The position numbers and the translations under genes are program-made. This document shows positions 53,217 to 63,976 of a DNA stretch of 64,000 nt, one piece after another (positions within the stretch are counted from its first letter, which is position 1; each line of letters begins with the position of its first letter). Source of the DNA: Ruegeria sp. ANG-R. GTDB lineage: Bacteria; Pseudomonadota; Alphaproteobacteria; Rhodobacterales; Rhodobacteraceae. Under the pieces are notes generated by a model, which was not told where the DNA came from, made no database searches, and saw only the letters and a list, made by a program, of their open reading frames with translations. The stretch lies in the NCBI RefSeq assembly GCF_000813985.1, contig NZ_JWLJ01000009.1:93400-157399 (forward strand), given 5' to 3'.

Positions 53217-54211
53217 AGCGCGGCACCAACCATGAGTGCCACATCCGCCAAACGGTGCGCATAGCCCATCTCATTGTCATACCACGCATAAATCTTCACC
53301 TGCGTGCCATTCACGACCATAGTGGAAGGTGCATCGACGATCGAAGATCGTGTGTCGTTGGTGTAATCAGCCGAAACCAAGGGGCGGGTTTCAAAGCCCA
53401 GAATGCCGCTCAGTTCGCCTTCGGCGGCGGCTTTGAAGAGTGCGTTAACTTCATCAACCGTCGTTTCGCGCTCGACCTCGAAAACGCAATCCGTCAGCGA
53501 CGCGTTTAACAGCGGCACCCGCACCGCATGGCCGTTCAGACGCCCTTTCAGTTCCGGGTAGATCAGCGTGATAGCGGTGGCCGATCCGGTGGTGGTCGGG
53601 ATCAGCGAGTTCAGAGCCGAGCGCGCCCTGCGCAGATCCTTGGCCGGGCGATCCACGATGGTTTGCGTATTGGTCACATCATGGATCGTGGTCATGGAGC
53701 CGTGGCGGATGCCGAGCCTCTCGTGGATCACTTTCACCACAGGTGCCAGGCAATTCGTGGTACACGAAGCCGCTGTTACGATGTGATGCCTGGCCGGGTC
53801 ATAAGTGGCCTCGTTCACGCCCATGACAATGTTTGCCGCAGGGCCATCCTTGACTGGGGCCGAAACGACAACTTTTTTTACACCGGCCTTGAAATACGGG
53901 GCCAGCTTGGCCTCGGTTTTGAAGGCACCTGTGCAGTCGATTACCACGTCCACACCGTCCATAGGCAGATCGCTCAGATCCCTGGTGCCGATAAACGGCA
54001 AGCGAGTGCCGTTGATCGTAACACCGTCGGGGTCATGTTCGAAAACAGCATCCCAACGGCCATGCACCGTATCGAACTCAAACAGGTGCGAGTGCATCTC
54101 GGGATCACCGACCCCGTCATTGATCCAGGCGATATCCGCGCCTTGTTCCAGCAGCGGCTTCAGGGCCAGCTTTCCCATCCGGCCCAGGCCGTTCAATGCG
54201 TAAGTTGTCAT
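53213..54211 (-). CDS. ArsJ-associated glyceraldehyde-3-phosphate dehydrogenase
   Basis: A 332-residue GAPDH. The Rossmann start is [15 protein letters not shown], the catalytic Cys is in [10 protein letters not shown], and the C-terminal [15 protein letters not shown] is typical. Paired with ArsJ it takes arsenate in place of phosphate to form 1-arseno-3-phosphoglycerate. It is part of the arsenic operon, between the ArsR-ArsC fusion and arsJ, and is probably separate from the glycolytic copy of the cell. The start LNGLGRMG differs from the usual INGFGRIG. Confidence 0.93.
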   Translation of the reverse strand: MTTYALNGLGRMGKLALKPLLEQGADIAWINDGVGDPEMHSHLFEFDTVHGRWDAVFEHDPDGVTINGTRLPFIGTRDLSDLPMDGVDVVIDCTGAFKTEAKLAPYFKAGVKKVVVSAPVKDGPAANIVMGVNEATYDPARHHIVTAASCTTNCLAPVVKVIHERLGIRHGSMTTIHDVTNTQTIVDRPAKDLRRARSALNSLIPTTTGSATAITLIYPELKGRLNGHAVRVPLLNASLTDCVFEVERETTVDEVNALFKAAAEGELSGILGFETRPLVSADYTNDTRSSIVDAPSTMVVNGTQVKIYAWYDNEMGYAHRLADVALMVGAAL

Positions 54212-55038
54212 CTTAAGTCCTCAGGCGTTCTGCCGATGTCATCGACAGCGGTTTGCAAGGCGATCTGATCGAGGCTTTCGGCAGGCAAAGATGCAAAGGC
54301 CTGAATCCGGCGCCTGAGCGCTCCGTAGGCGTTCTGGAAGGCCAGGCTTTTCTCGGCGTCTGTCCCTTCGGCCCTGACCGGATCAGTCATGCCCCAGTGC
54401 CCGCTGATTGGCTGACCTTCCCAGGCTGGGCATTCCTCGTTCGCGGCGTTGTTGCAGACCGTGAACACGAAATCCAGTTCCGGTGCGTCAGGACCTGAGA
54501 ACTCGGTCACGTTCTTGGAGCGCAGAACTGAGGTGTCGTGCCCTTTGTCGTTCAGAACCTGCAGGGCAAACGGGTTCAGTTCCGAATAGGGCATCGTCCC
54601 TGCTGAATAGGCGTTGAACCGGTCGCCGGCGATATCCCGCAGCAGCGACTCGGCAAAAATAGATCGCGCAGAGTTTCCGACACAGATGAACAGGACATTG
54701 AACTTGCGATCCGTCATTGTCCCTTTTCCGCGCTCCAAAGGCATACAGATGTCAGGGCGACCTCGGCAGCAATCGTTCAGCAGAAAGCCGAGCATTTCCT
54801 GCACATTCTTCAGTTCGACCGAATACAGCAGCGAGGTTCCCGACCGCTCCTGCGTTACCAGCCCACATCGCTGCAACGCGTTCAGGTAGTTCGACAAGGT
54901 GCTGGGCTTAATGTCGAGTGCCTCTGCCAGATCGCCCGCCGCCACCTGATCGGGAATGCGGCGCATGAGCGTTCTGAACACCGAAAGACGTTGCGGGTGC
55001 CCAAGCGTGGCAAGCTGATTCGATATCATATTTTCCAT
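54208..55038 (-). CDS. ArsR-ArsC fusion (arsenic sensor plus arsenate reductase)
   Basis: A 276-residue fusion. Residues 1-100 are an ArsR winged-helix repressor ([25 protein letters not shown]) with three Cys near its end, Cys90, Cys91 and Cys98 ([10 protein letters not shown]), likely to bind arsenite. Residues about 112-250 are a low-molecular-weight phosphatase-type arsenate reductase with the C-X5-R loop ICVGNSARS (Cys119, Arg125) and later Cys in [10 protein letters not shown]. It heads the operon, so it reports arsenite and makes it from arsenate. A start three codons later is also possible. Confidence 0.92.
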   Translation of the reverse strand: MENMISNQLATLGHPQRLSVFRTLMRRIPDQVAAGDLAEALDIKPSTLSNYLNALQRCGLVTQERSGTSLLYSVELKNVQEMLGFLLNDCCRGRPDICMPLERGKGTMTDRKFNVLFICVGNSARSIFAESLLRDIAGDRFNAYSAGTMPYSELNPFALQVLNDKGHDTSVLRSKNVTEFSGPDAPELDFVFTVCNNAANEECPAWEGQPISGHWGMTDPVRAEGTDAEKSLAFQNAYGALRRRIQAFASLPAESLDQIALQTAVDDIGRTPEDLR

Positions 55039-55096
55039 ATTTCATGGATTATAGAAATAATGATCATCTATCAAGGTAGATCATCCGCACTGAAGA

Positions 55097-55130
55097 GCTT
55101 TCTACATGAACTGGCTTGATCGTAGAAAGC
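55097..55130. promoter_or_regulatory. Inverted repeat in the arsenic operon promoter region
   Basis: GCTTTCTAC and GTAGAAAGC are perfect 9-base arms spaced by 16 bases, 59 bases upstream of the fusion-gene start. An imperfect ATGATCATCTA/TAGATCAT repeat lies nearer the gene at about 55060-55085 and may be the ArsR-type operator. Either could serve; I cannot tell which from sequence. Confidence 0.45.
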
Positions 55131-55313
55131 CGCTCATTAACGCTAAGTGCATTAGTTCATCGCGATATTCTTCTGTTTATCATGATCCATGATCAGGGCG
55201 TCTGCTGATCAACGAAAGTCGTTCATGTCATCGACTTGTTTTTTTGACTGTAAAGCCTGCGACACTGAGAGGGCCGAAGAGGCCTGCGTCTAGGATCAAA
55301 AACGCGGATGAAT

Positions 55314-56552
55314 TCAGCTAGCACGATCCGCGAAAGGTCCAACATCATCTATTAAACCGGATGCTCTCATTGTCTGATCAAGACGTTTTAGGAAGTTCTT
55401 TGGAGAAAGTGTGTCGAGCAATCTCATCCGTGCAGTCTCGGCCATACGCTCCAAAGCTGCTGTATCTTCCAATATTGAAGTGCACTTTTCTCCAAGGTCG
55501 CTGTAGTCCCAAGCGATTGGGATGTAGGTTTCTCCGGGGACGAAAAGGTCCGGATAGGTCATGATGTGGGACATATCCGGCTTCACCAGCACGCTACCGC
55601 AGAGAATGGCCTCAAAGTCGCGCCAGCAAAGCTCTCCGAATCCGAACGGGCTGACGGTGAGGCGCGAATTGAGCATCTCGTTGTAGTACTCCTGCTGCGG
55701 AACTCTGTCCGTCGGCGCATGTACCTTGAAGCTTCCCTGCAGCGCCATGATAGCCTTTACCGCATCATTTCGGATACCGTACGTCCATTGGTCAGGTCCG
55801 ACACTCGCCCTGCAAGAGATATCCACGTTTCGGGTCAGACGGAGTCTATCCGGACTTATATCACGCGCCAGAAAGTGAATTTTATCGTCCAGAGCGATGT
55901 TCCAACCAAGAACAATTTTCCCTATTTGATCTTCCGTTAGAGCGCGTGTTTTCGGAATGATGTCCGCAGAAAAATCGACACCGTAGTTGCGCGCAGCGTA
56001 ATCTGTGAGGTTGCTCTTGCCGATGAAGGGTTTCGTGTACGCATTCAGGTCGGAAAAACGGTGTTTTTTGATATAAGCATCGCAGGCTGTAATGACATCC
56101 GGCCAGAGGACGCATTGATCGTCATCCCCGTCGAACACGAGGCAACGGGCCTCGACGGAACGTGCGGTTTCGAAAAATTTCTGGGCTTTGGCTACAGCGA
56201 CGGGCGCAGGCGTTTCGAAGGACATTTTCAGCCCGACAGCATCGTATGCTGAAACCTGATCGGCGCTGATCGCATCAATCTCGTCAACAGACCCGAAATC
56301 AAAAAGGATTCCAAGTTTGCCCGCAATGGCCTGACGGTATCTCTGCAAAGGTGCAAACTGCTGTTCACTTGTTCCGGCGCGACCATCGCTTAAGATTAGT
56401 ATCCTGCAAATTGGCCGACCTGAGTGTTTTGCTCGAAAAGTGGCTATGCGATCCGCGATACGACTGTTCGAAATAACTTTTACGGCCCGTCGAGAAAACT
56501 GAATAGATGGCGGAGGCAGACCGGCCCCAGTTCCAAGAAACACGTTACTCAT
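55314..56552 (-). CDS. Glycosyltransferase-like protein (GT47/GT1-like end)
   Basis: A 412-residue protein. The C-terminal third (VSPFGFGELCWRDFEAILCGSVLVKPDMSHIMTYPDLFVPGETYIPIAWDYSDL, read in parts) matches the sugar-nucleotide-binding half of exostosin-like or GT1 glycosyltransferases, with the conserved FGFGExxWRDFEA-xxxG pattern. The N-terminal half (RILILSDGRAGTSEQQFAPL) fits the other half of a GT-B fold. It lies divergent from the UDP-galactopyranose mutase gene, so a galactofuranosyl transfer is a reasonable guess. Confidence 0.72.
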   Translation of the reverse strand: MSNVFLGTGAGLPPPSIQFSRRAVKVISNSRIADRIATFRAKHSGRPICRILILSDGRAGTSEQQFAPLQRYRQAIAGKLGILFDFGSVDEIDAISADQVSAYDAVGLKMSFETPAPVAVAKAQKFFETARSVEARCLVFDGDDDQCVLWPDVITACDAYIKKHRFSDLNAYTKPFIGKSNLTDYAARNYGVDFSADIIPKTRALTEDQIGKIVLGWNIALDDKIHFLARDISPDRLRLTRNVDISCRASVGPDQWTYGIRNDAVKAIMALQGSFKVHAPTDRVPQQEYYNEMLNSRLTVSPFGFGELCWRDFEAILCGSVLVKPDMSHIMTYPDLFVPGETYIPIAWDYSDLGEKCTSILEDTAALERMAETARMRLLDTLSPKNFLKRLDQTMRASGLIDDVGPFADRAS

Positions 56553-56617
56553 ATTCTACCTATAGAACCACAAATCCAGTTTTTATTGTAGGCTACATAG
56601 CTTAATCTCTCTCATAG

Positions 56618-57751
<1,134 letters not shown>

Positions 57752-58352
57752 ATCATACGGGTTTCAGGCTCGATGAGGTGGCGTATCTGACTATGACAAA
57801 GCTCTTGCGGTCCAGATCTGATGAGCAGCCTCATCTATTAGGGGACGCGCAGCTACAGAGTAGCCCAACTAAGTCCTTTTTTGTGAATGCAAGGCCGCGA
57901 TGGTCTGTGGCTGAGCCTCTACCGACAAAAGTGGTGGAAATGATCCGTAATACGCAAGCAGCTTCGTGAACGGAACAGCCTTGACCGGAACGATGGGAGT
58001 TGGAACTGGGTCAGGTATTGTGGCAGAGGCAGCTTACGAACCGGCGAATTTTTGAACATATCACAATATCAATAATATGCGTCGCGAGCCAATGAGGCAC
58101 GCTATAACGGTACGGCGATGAAGTAACCTCATGTTTTTCTGCGCAGCCGCAGTTCCTGGGAGCCAGAACCAACCATATGATCGCGAAATCGCATCGACAG
58201 CAATGTGGCTTGGACTGCACAAATCTTTGCAATAGATTCATTATAAGCCTAACCCGGTATCGGCGCGCTTAGCGCTTAAGAAATCGCCGTCACATCTTTG
58301 TCGACAAACGCCCCTAGAAAACGCGTCGACCAACAAACCTGAAAGGTGTCTT
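57752..58352. other. Intergenic interval between glf and cpdB-like genes
   Basis: About 600 bases without a supportable gene. A short rightward frame overlaps the end of the mutase gene, and a leftward frame lies at 58011-58241; neither has a recognisable product or ribosome-binding site. I saw no clear terminator, IS end or RNA gene. The DNA is more AT-rich than the surroundings. Confidence 0.4.
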
Positions 58353-60332
58353 ATGTCCTTTTCCAATCGTAATTTGATTTCACGCCGCCGGTTTCTTGCA
58401 ACAACGACAGCCGGCGCGGCTGCGATTACCCTGCATCCCTATTCCGTTGCTGCAGCCAACAATCAGGCACATCTCAGGATCATGGAAACTACTGACATCC
58501 ATGTTCATGTGTTTCCGTATGATTACTACGCGGACAAACCACGTGACACGGTAGGGCTGTCGCGCACCGCTTCGATTATCAACGAGATTCGGTCCGAAGC
58601 GACAAATTCTCTTCTCGTCGATAACGGTGATTTTTTGCAAGGCAACCCGATGGGCGATTACATTGCCTACGAGCGTGGGATGAAAGAGGGTGACAGACAC
58701 CCGATTATCACCGCCTTCAATACGGTTGGCTATGATGCTGCCACCCTTGGCAATCACGAGTTCAACTACGGTCTCGATTTCCTCGAGAAAGCGCTTTCTG
58801 GTGCAGACTTCCCGGTGGTTCTGGCCAATGTTGCCAAAGAGAAAGGAGCATCGCCTCGCGATGATGCGACGCTGGTAAAACCCTACGTCATACTCGAGCG
58901 AGAAATCGAAATGGGTGACGGCAGCAAGCATCCGATCAAGGTTGGTGTCATTGGGTTCACTCCGCCGCAGATTATGAACTGGGATCGCAAGCATCTGGAA
59001 GGCAATGTGCAGGCTCGGGATATCGTCGAGACTGCAGAGGCTTATGTACCCGAGATGAAAGAGCAGGGGTGTGACCTGATCATCGCGCTGTCGCATTCAG
59101 GTATCGGTGATGCCGATCACTCGGAAGGAATGGAAAATGCCTCGGTCGTGTTGGCTGGCGTCGATGGTATCGATGCGCTTGTTACCGGCCACAACCACCT
59201 TGTTTTTCCGTCACCCACTTTTGCGGACCGCCCCGGAATTGATGTCAACAAGGGCACCCTGATGGGCAAACCGGCTGTTATGGGCGGGTTCTGGGGGTCG
59301 CATCTCGGCCTGCTGGATCTGCTGCTTGAGCGTGACGGAAATGTATGGCGGGTTGTGACGACCACATCCGAGGCGCGTCCGATTTCAAAGCGTAACGAAG
59401 ACCGTTCGATCACCGCACTTGTCGGGGACGATGAGAAGGTGTTGGACTCGGTGGCGAAAGATCACGACGAAACGCTGGCTTATGTTCGCCGGGCAGTGGG
59501 CAAGACGTCTGCCCCGCTCCACAGCTATTTTGCGCTGGTCGCAGATGACCCGTCCGTACAAATCGTCTCGATCGCGCAGAAATGGTACGTGGAAGAGATG
59601 CTGAAAGGCACTGAGCACGAAGGTTTGCCCATTCTGTCGGCTGCCGCACCTTTCAAGGCAGGTGGGCGTGGTGGTCCGGAGTACTATACCGATGTCCCGG
59701 TTGGTGACGTCGCAATCAAAAACGTAGCGGATCTGTATCTCTACCCGAACACCGTGCGCGCGGTGCGTGTGAACGGGGCACAGGTTCGTGGCTGGTTGGA
59801 GCGCTCGGCGGGCATGTTCAATCAGATAGACGCGGGTTCCGAGGACGCGATTCTGCTGAACCCGGAATTCCCATCTTACAATTTCGATGTGATGGACGGT
59901 GTAACCTACCAGATCGACCTGTCCCAGCCCTCGCGCTTTGGACCCAAAGGTGAGGTGGTCAACCCTGATGCAGCCCGGATCGTGAACCTCGAGTTCAATG
60001 GTGAGCCGGTGACCGATGACATGGAATTCATCATCGCGACCAATAATTATCGCGCGTCGGGCGGAGGGTCTTTCCCCGGCGCGATGGGCGATACGGTCGT
60101 GTTTGAGGCGCCCGACACCAATCGCGACGTGATCGTGCGTTACATTGTTGAACAAGGAACAATCGATCCGAAAGCTGATGCCAATTGGTCATTTGCACCG
60201 CTTGCTGACACAACGGTGTTGTTCGAGACCGGGCCAAAAGCCCGCGATTATATGAGCGATGTCAAAGGTGTGGCGATAGAAGATGCCGGCGAAGGAGCCG
60301 ATGGCTTTGCGGCATTCCGTATTAAGCTGTAA
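58353..60332 (+). CDS. cpdB: Tat-exported 2',3'-cyclic nucleotide phosphodiesterase/3'-nucleotidase
   Basis: A 659-residue periplasmic enzyme. The twin-arginine signal SRRRFL is at residues 10-15. The metallophosphatase motifs are ETTDIHVHV, DNGDFLQGNPMGDY, GNHEFNYGLDFL, ALSHSGIGD and VTGHNHLVFP, and the 5'-nucleotidase C-terminal domain follows with NLYLYPNT-like and YRASGGGSFPG elements. It hydrolyses cyclic and 3' nucleotides outside the cytoplasm for phosphate and nucleoside scavenging. E. coli CpdB uses Sec, so the Tat signal is a distinct feature. GAAAGG lies upstream of the ATG. Confidence 0.93.
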   Translation: MSFSNRNLISRRRFLATTTAGAAAITLHPYSVAAANNQAHLRIMETTDIHVHVFPYDYYADKPRDTVGLSRTASIINEIRSEATNSLLVDNGDFLQGNPMGDYIAYERGMKEGDRHPIITAFNTVGYDAATLGNHEFNYGLDFLEKALSGADFPVVLANVAKEKGASPRDDATLVKPYVILEREIEMGDGSKHPIKVGVIGFTPPQIMNWDRKHLEGNVQARDIVETAEAYVPEMKEQGCDLIIALSHSGIGDADHSEGMENASVVLAGVDGIDALVTGHNHLVFPSPTFADRPGIDVNKGTLMGKPAVMGGFWGSHLGLLDLLLERDGNVWRVVTTTSEARPISKRNEDRSITALVGDDEKVLDSVAKDHDETLAYVRRAVGKTSAPLHSYFALVADDPSVQIVSIAQKWYVEEMLKGTEHEGLPILSAAAPFKAGGRGGPEYYTDVPVGDVAIKNVADLYLYPNTVRAVRVNGAQVRGWLERSAGMFNQIDAGSEDAILLNPEFPSYNFDVMDGVTYQIDLSQPSRFGPKGEVVNPDAARIVNLEFNGEPVTDDMEFIIATNNYRASGGGSFPGAMGDTVVFEAPDTNRDVIVRYIVEQGTIDPKADANWSFAPLADTTVLFETGPKARDYMSDVKGVAIEDAGEGADGFAAFRIKL

Positions 60333-60415
60333 GTGCCGATCAGACTTTGAGCGGCCGTCTCGGATCAATGAACTGACGGCTGCTCGAACGTATCTTGCAG
60401 ATATGGAGAACCCAT

Positions 60416-61564
60416 TTAACCTTCATCCTGCAGGGGCAGCCGGTCGCGCACGAGATTGGTCCAGAATTCAGCGCCTATCGGTAATAGAGCGTCGTTGAAA
60501 TCATAGTCGTTCGAGTGCAGGGGCTGTCCGTTCGGGCCAGACTCGCCGTTACCCAGAAGGACGAAGCATCCGGGTACGGCTGCGCTGAAATGTGCGAAAT
60601 CCTCGGAAAAACTCATTGGCTGACGATCAGGGATTGTTTCGAGCCCGGTTTGCCGCGCCGCGCGGATGGCAGCCTCGGTCGGGGTTGGCGCGTTGATCGT
60701 TTCGATGAATTCGGTCTTGAAATCCACTGTGACTTCCACTCCATGGGCGGACGTTATGCCATGTGCAATCTGGCGCATGTGTGCTTCGATCTTGTTCCGG
60801 TCTTCAGGGCTGCGCGCCCGCGCATCACCCTTTAGTGTTGCCGTTCCGGGCAGAACGTTGCGTTGCCCATCGGTCAGAAACTCGGTTACCGACACAACGG
60901 CCCCCGCCCCGGGGGCGAGCTTGCGTGCGACAATCGTCTGCAGTGCCAGAACGATCTCTGACCCGATGGTAAGCGCGTCGCGTCCTGCCTGGGGCATCGA
61001 TGCATGACCACCTTGTCCCTTGACCGTGATTTCAAACAGGCTTTCCGATGAACAGATCAATCCGTTTCGTGTGGATATCTGTCCTGTCGGTGCGCCGGGC
61101 AGATTGTGTATGGCGTAGACTTCTTCGATTGGAAATCGTGTCAACACATTCTCATCCAGCATCGCTTGGGCTCCAAGGCCAAGCTCTTCATTCGGTTGAA
61201 ACAGGAACACAACCGTGCCGCTGAAACCGGGATCGGCAGCCAAGGCTTCTGCTGCGCCCAAAAGCATGGTCATGTGGCCATCATGGCCACATGCGTGCAT
61301 CACACCGGGATTCCGGGACACGTAATCATGCGCGCTTGCCTCCTGAATCGGCAATGCATCCATATCCGCGCGCAGACCGATGGCGCGATTGCCCTTGCCA
61401 GCCCTGAGGATACCGACCACACCCACGCCTTCATGTACTTCAAGCCCGTATTGACGCAACAACGCTGCGACCTTTGCCTTGGTTTTCGTCTCCTCAAATC
61501 CCAACTCTGGCGCTTGGTGGAAGGACTGCCTCAGTCGGCGCAATTCGGGTAGGTTCAAATCCAT
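60416..61564 (-). CDS. M20-family amidohydrolase (hippurate hydrolase-like)
   Basis: A 382-residue M20D metallopeptidase with the metal-binding HACGHDGHMTMLLGAAEAL, LFQPNEELGLGAQAM, and the dimerisation domain with KGQGGHASMPQAGRDALT. These enzymes release amino acids from N-acyl or N-aryl-acyl conjugates, or act on indole-3-acetyl amino acids. In the EE pair of the active site the sequence is NEELG, as usual for hippuricase/IAA-amino acid hydrolase types. Two GlxA-type regulators lie upstream in the same direction and may control it. Confidence 0.92.
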   Translation of the reverse strand: MDLNLPELRRLRQSFHQAPELGFEETKTKAKVAALLRQYGLEVHEGVGVVGILRAGKGNRAIGLRADMDALPIQEASAHDYVSRNPGVMHACGHDGHMTMLLGAAEALAADPGFSGTVVFLFQPNEELGLGAQAMLDENVLTRFPIEEVYAIHNLPGAPTGQISTRNGLICSSESLFEITVKGQGGHASMPQAGRDALTIGSEIVLALQTIVARKLAPGAGAVVSVTEFLTDGQRNVLPGTATLKGDARARSPEDRNKIEAHMRQIAHGITSAHGVEVTVDFKTEFIETINAPTPTEAAIRAARQTGLETIPDRQPMSFSEDFAHFSAAVPGCFVLLGNGESGPNGQPLHSNDYDFNDALLPIGAEFWTNLVRDRLPLQDEG

Positions 61565-61684
61565 GGCTGCCTCGGGTTATTTGAAGGGCGCGGTCTGAGC
61601 TACGCGAACTCAGAAGTTGAAGCTGATTGGTAGAGCACGATAACAGCCGGGTCTACTGGAATGAGTTTGAAGCAGGGGGCACAG

Positions 61685-62701
61685 TTAACTTTTCTGCCTG
61701 GTCCAACCCCGTCTGAACGATGTCGGTGCCTCGCCGTACCGTTTCTTGAAGCGAACGGTAAGCTGGGTCGCACTGCCAAAGCCGGTGGCCGCCGCGATTT
61801 CTGCGACCGTCATCTCGGTTTCGCTCAGCAAAGCGTAGGCGCGTGCCACGCGCAGTTCAATGTAGAACTGAACCGGCGAGGTCTCGACATATTTTTGAAA
61901 CAACCGTTCCAATTGTCTGCGAGAGATCTGCACGATCTCGGCGATTTCGGAAATATCCAGAGGGTCTTCCAGATTCTCATGCATGATCTGCATCGCGTTG
62001 ATCAGGTACTGGTTCCGACTACCCAGCGCGACGGAAAAGGCAGATTTCTGAAGCGTTTTCCGGTTGTTGGAGCGAAAATGGATGCACATATCCGAGACGA
62101 TGATGGCCAGATCTTTGCCAAAATCCGTTTCTATCATATCCAGCATCATGTCGGTGGCCGCATTGCCGCCTCCACAGGTCATCAGGTCGTTGTCGATCTC
62201 ATACAAGTTCGCCGAAGGCTTAAGGTCTTCGAAATGCTCGACGAAGGCAGGCTGGTTTTCCCAGTGCAAGGTGAATTTCTTACCGATCAGAGCCCCGGCC
62301 TTGGCGAGTGTAAATGCGCCGGTGCAAATGCCACCGAGTTTGCACCCAAAGGCTTTCTGTCGGCTGATCCACGAAAGGATTTTGGAATTACTGCTCTCCG
62401 AGGGCTCGATGCCCGAACATACGAATAATCTGGATGATCGCGGCAGGGTATGCAGGTCTAGGTCCGGTGTTATCTTGACCCCGTTGGAGCACCGCACGGG
62501 ATTTCCGTCTTCGGAAATAAGATACCATTTGTAGAGTTCCTTGTTGGTAACCTGATTGGCGATCCGCAACGGTTCGACCGCGGCGCTGAAGGCGAGCATG
62601 GTTAGCTTCGGAAGAAGCAGGAAATAGATCTCTTTGGATGGCCCGTCATATTCGATGGCAAAACTGGCGGCTCCTTTGGGGATAAAGTTCCTCGGGTTCA
62701 T
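61685..62701 (-). CDS. GlxA-type AraC regulator (GbdR/ArgR-like)
   Basis: A 338-residue regulator with an N-terminal DJ-1/PfpI-like domain (IYFLLLPKLTMLAFSAAVEPLRIANQ, GGICTGAFTLAKAGAL) and a C-terminal AraC domain (LDISEIAEIVQISRRQLERLFQKYVE and MTVAEIAAATGFGSATQLTVRFKKRYG). The opening matches the group that includes GbdR and ArgR, which respond to glycine betaine, carnitine or arginine. The start at 62701 has GGAGGAG upstream. It lies 120 bases upstream of the M20 gene. Confidence 0.9.
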   Translation of the reverse strand: MNPRNFIPKGAASFAIEYDGPSKEIYFLLLPKLTMLAFSAAVEPLRIANQVTNKELYKWYLISEDGNPVRCSNGVKITPDLDLHTLPRSSRLFVCSGIEPSESSNSKILSWISRQKAFGCKLGGICTGAFTLAKAGALIGKKFTLHWENQPAFVEHFEDLKPSANLYEIDNDLMTCGGGNAATDMMLDMIETDFGKDLAIIVSDMCIHFRSNNRKTLQKSAFSVALGSRNQYLINAMQIMHENLEDPLDISEIAEIVQISRRQLERLFQKYVETSPVQFYIELRVARAYALLSETEMTVAEIAAATGFGSATQLTVRFKKRYGEAPTSFRRGWTRQKS

Positions 62702-62908
62702 GCTTCTCCTCCCAGAGCGGACCAAGACGGGTATTAAGCAACAATACCTTATGGCAACGGGGTAGAAAGGTCAGGCGTTCAATTGCGAGACACTCACACC
62801 ACGTATCTGCAAATGGCCAATAGGGGCAGCGTTTACCGCAGGTTTTCAGAGTTGTCATCGGAGATAATAAAGGCAAGTCCGATGACAGCAGAATGTAGCA
62901 GCAATTGC

Positions 62909-63910
62909 CTAGGCAGCACATCCCGAAATGCTGCCTGCAAATCGGCGGTTGCGTATGCTCTCGGGTGTTGTCTTGTAATGATCCCGAAACGCGCGCGTCA
63001 AAGCACCTGCTGATGAAAAGCCCGTGGCCGCCGATACTTCCAGAAATGACATTTCTGTATAGAGAAGCAGGCTATATGCGCGTTCGAGACGCAGTTCCCG
63101 ATACGTTGTCAAAAGCTTTACACCTGTTCTGTCCAGAAATCGCCGCTGCAACTGGCGCGTGGATGTGCCAAGAGCCATGGACAGGTCCGGTATCCGAAGC
63201 GGGTCCTCAAGATTGTTCTGCATTTTTTCGACGACTTGTCGAACCATCGGGTCGGCTTTCGAACGTCGAATGATCCGGGTTGCAAGCTGACTTGTGCAGG
63301 CAGGTTTCCCGTCAGTCAGGCCGATATAGCTGCGCACGGAATCGGCCAGATGCTCACCGTGGTCCATTGCGATAAAGTCGGACATCAGCCGTAACGCACC
63401 CAATCTGGTCGAGGCACTATGGGTGCGGCTGTCTTGTGACAGATATGTGCCCGAGCCGCTGTCGATCAGGCCAACCTCTTGCGCTGCGGCAGAAAAGTTA
63501 GGGTGCACAGAGGCCATCGCGCTTGTCTGGCGACCCGTGTGGGTAAGAACAAAAACTGCACCACCGACGAGTACCGAGCGAGGCGACAAGTTCAAAATCT
63601 GCGCTATCCAAGCCCTGTCCTGCGCCGTCAGTTGCCAGTTTTTGTAGATATCTCCCCAGAAAATCGCAGTACGACCGGCCCAGTGCAGGGGGCCGCCCGC
63701 GGCCCCGTCGGCTATGGTGCGAATGTTCGTGACATACGTATTGTCGTCAGACAGATCGTTCAGGGCCCGATAAAATTCGACAAGCATATCTGTTGAAGAT
63801 CTTGCGTCGCCCTCGGCCAGAATGATCTCGATCTGGTGCTCTCGTTTCGGCTTCTCCGATTTGGTTTCGGCCAAATGCGCATGGTCATTTGTAGGGACAT
63901 AGTGCTTCAT
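62909..63910 (-). CDS. Second GlxA-type AraC regulator, divergent N-domain
   Basis: A 333-residue regulator. The C-terminal AraC domain is clear (LRIPDLSMALGTSTRQLQRRFLDRTG and MSFLEVSAATGFSSAGALTRAFRDHYK). The N-terminal domain has the overall size of the DJ-1/PfpI-like domain but lacks the Cys-elbow motif (the region reads LVGGAVFVLTHTG). It may have lost the ligand-binding pocket or bind something else. GGAGGAG precedes the ATG. It shares direction with the neighbouring GlxA-type gene, with 207 bases between. Confidence 0.85.
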   Translation of the reverse strand: MKHYVPTNDHAHLAETKSEKPKREHQIEIILAEGDARSSTDMLVEFYRALNDLSDDNTYVTNIRTIADGAAGGPLHWAGRTAIFWGDIYKNWQLTAQDRAWIAQILNLSPRSVLVGGAVFVLTHTGRQTSAMASVHPNFSAAAQEVGLIDSGSGTYLSQDSRTHSASTRLGALRLMSDFIAMDHGEHLADSVRSYIGLTDGKPACTSQLATRIIRRSKADPMVRQVVEKMQNNLEDPLRIPDLSMALGTSTRQLQRRFLDRTGVKLLTTYRELRLERAYSLLLYTEMSFLEVSAATGFSSAGALTRAFRDHYKTTPESIRNRRFAGSISGCAA

Positions 63911-63976
63911 TTCTCCTCCACCTGATTTACACGGGTTCGGTCGGTTTCAGCCGTTCCCTTTTTGGGGTTGAGGTTT

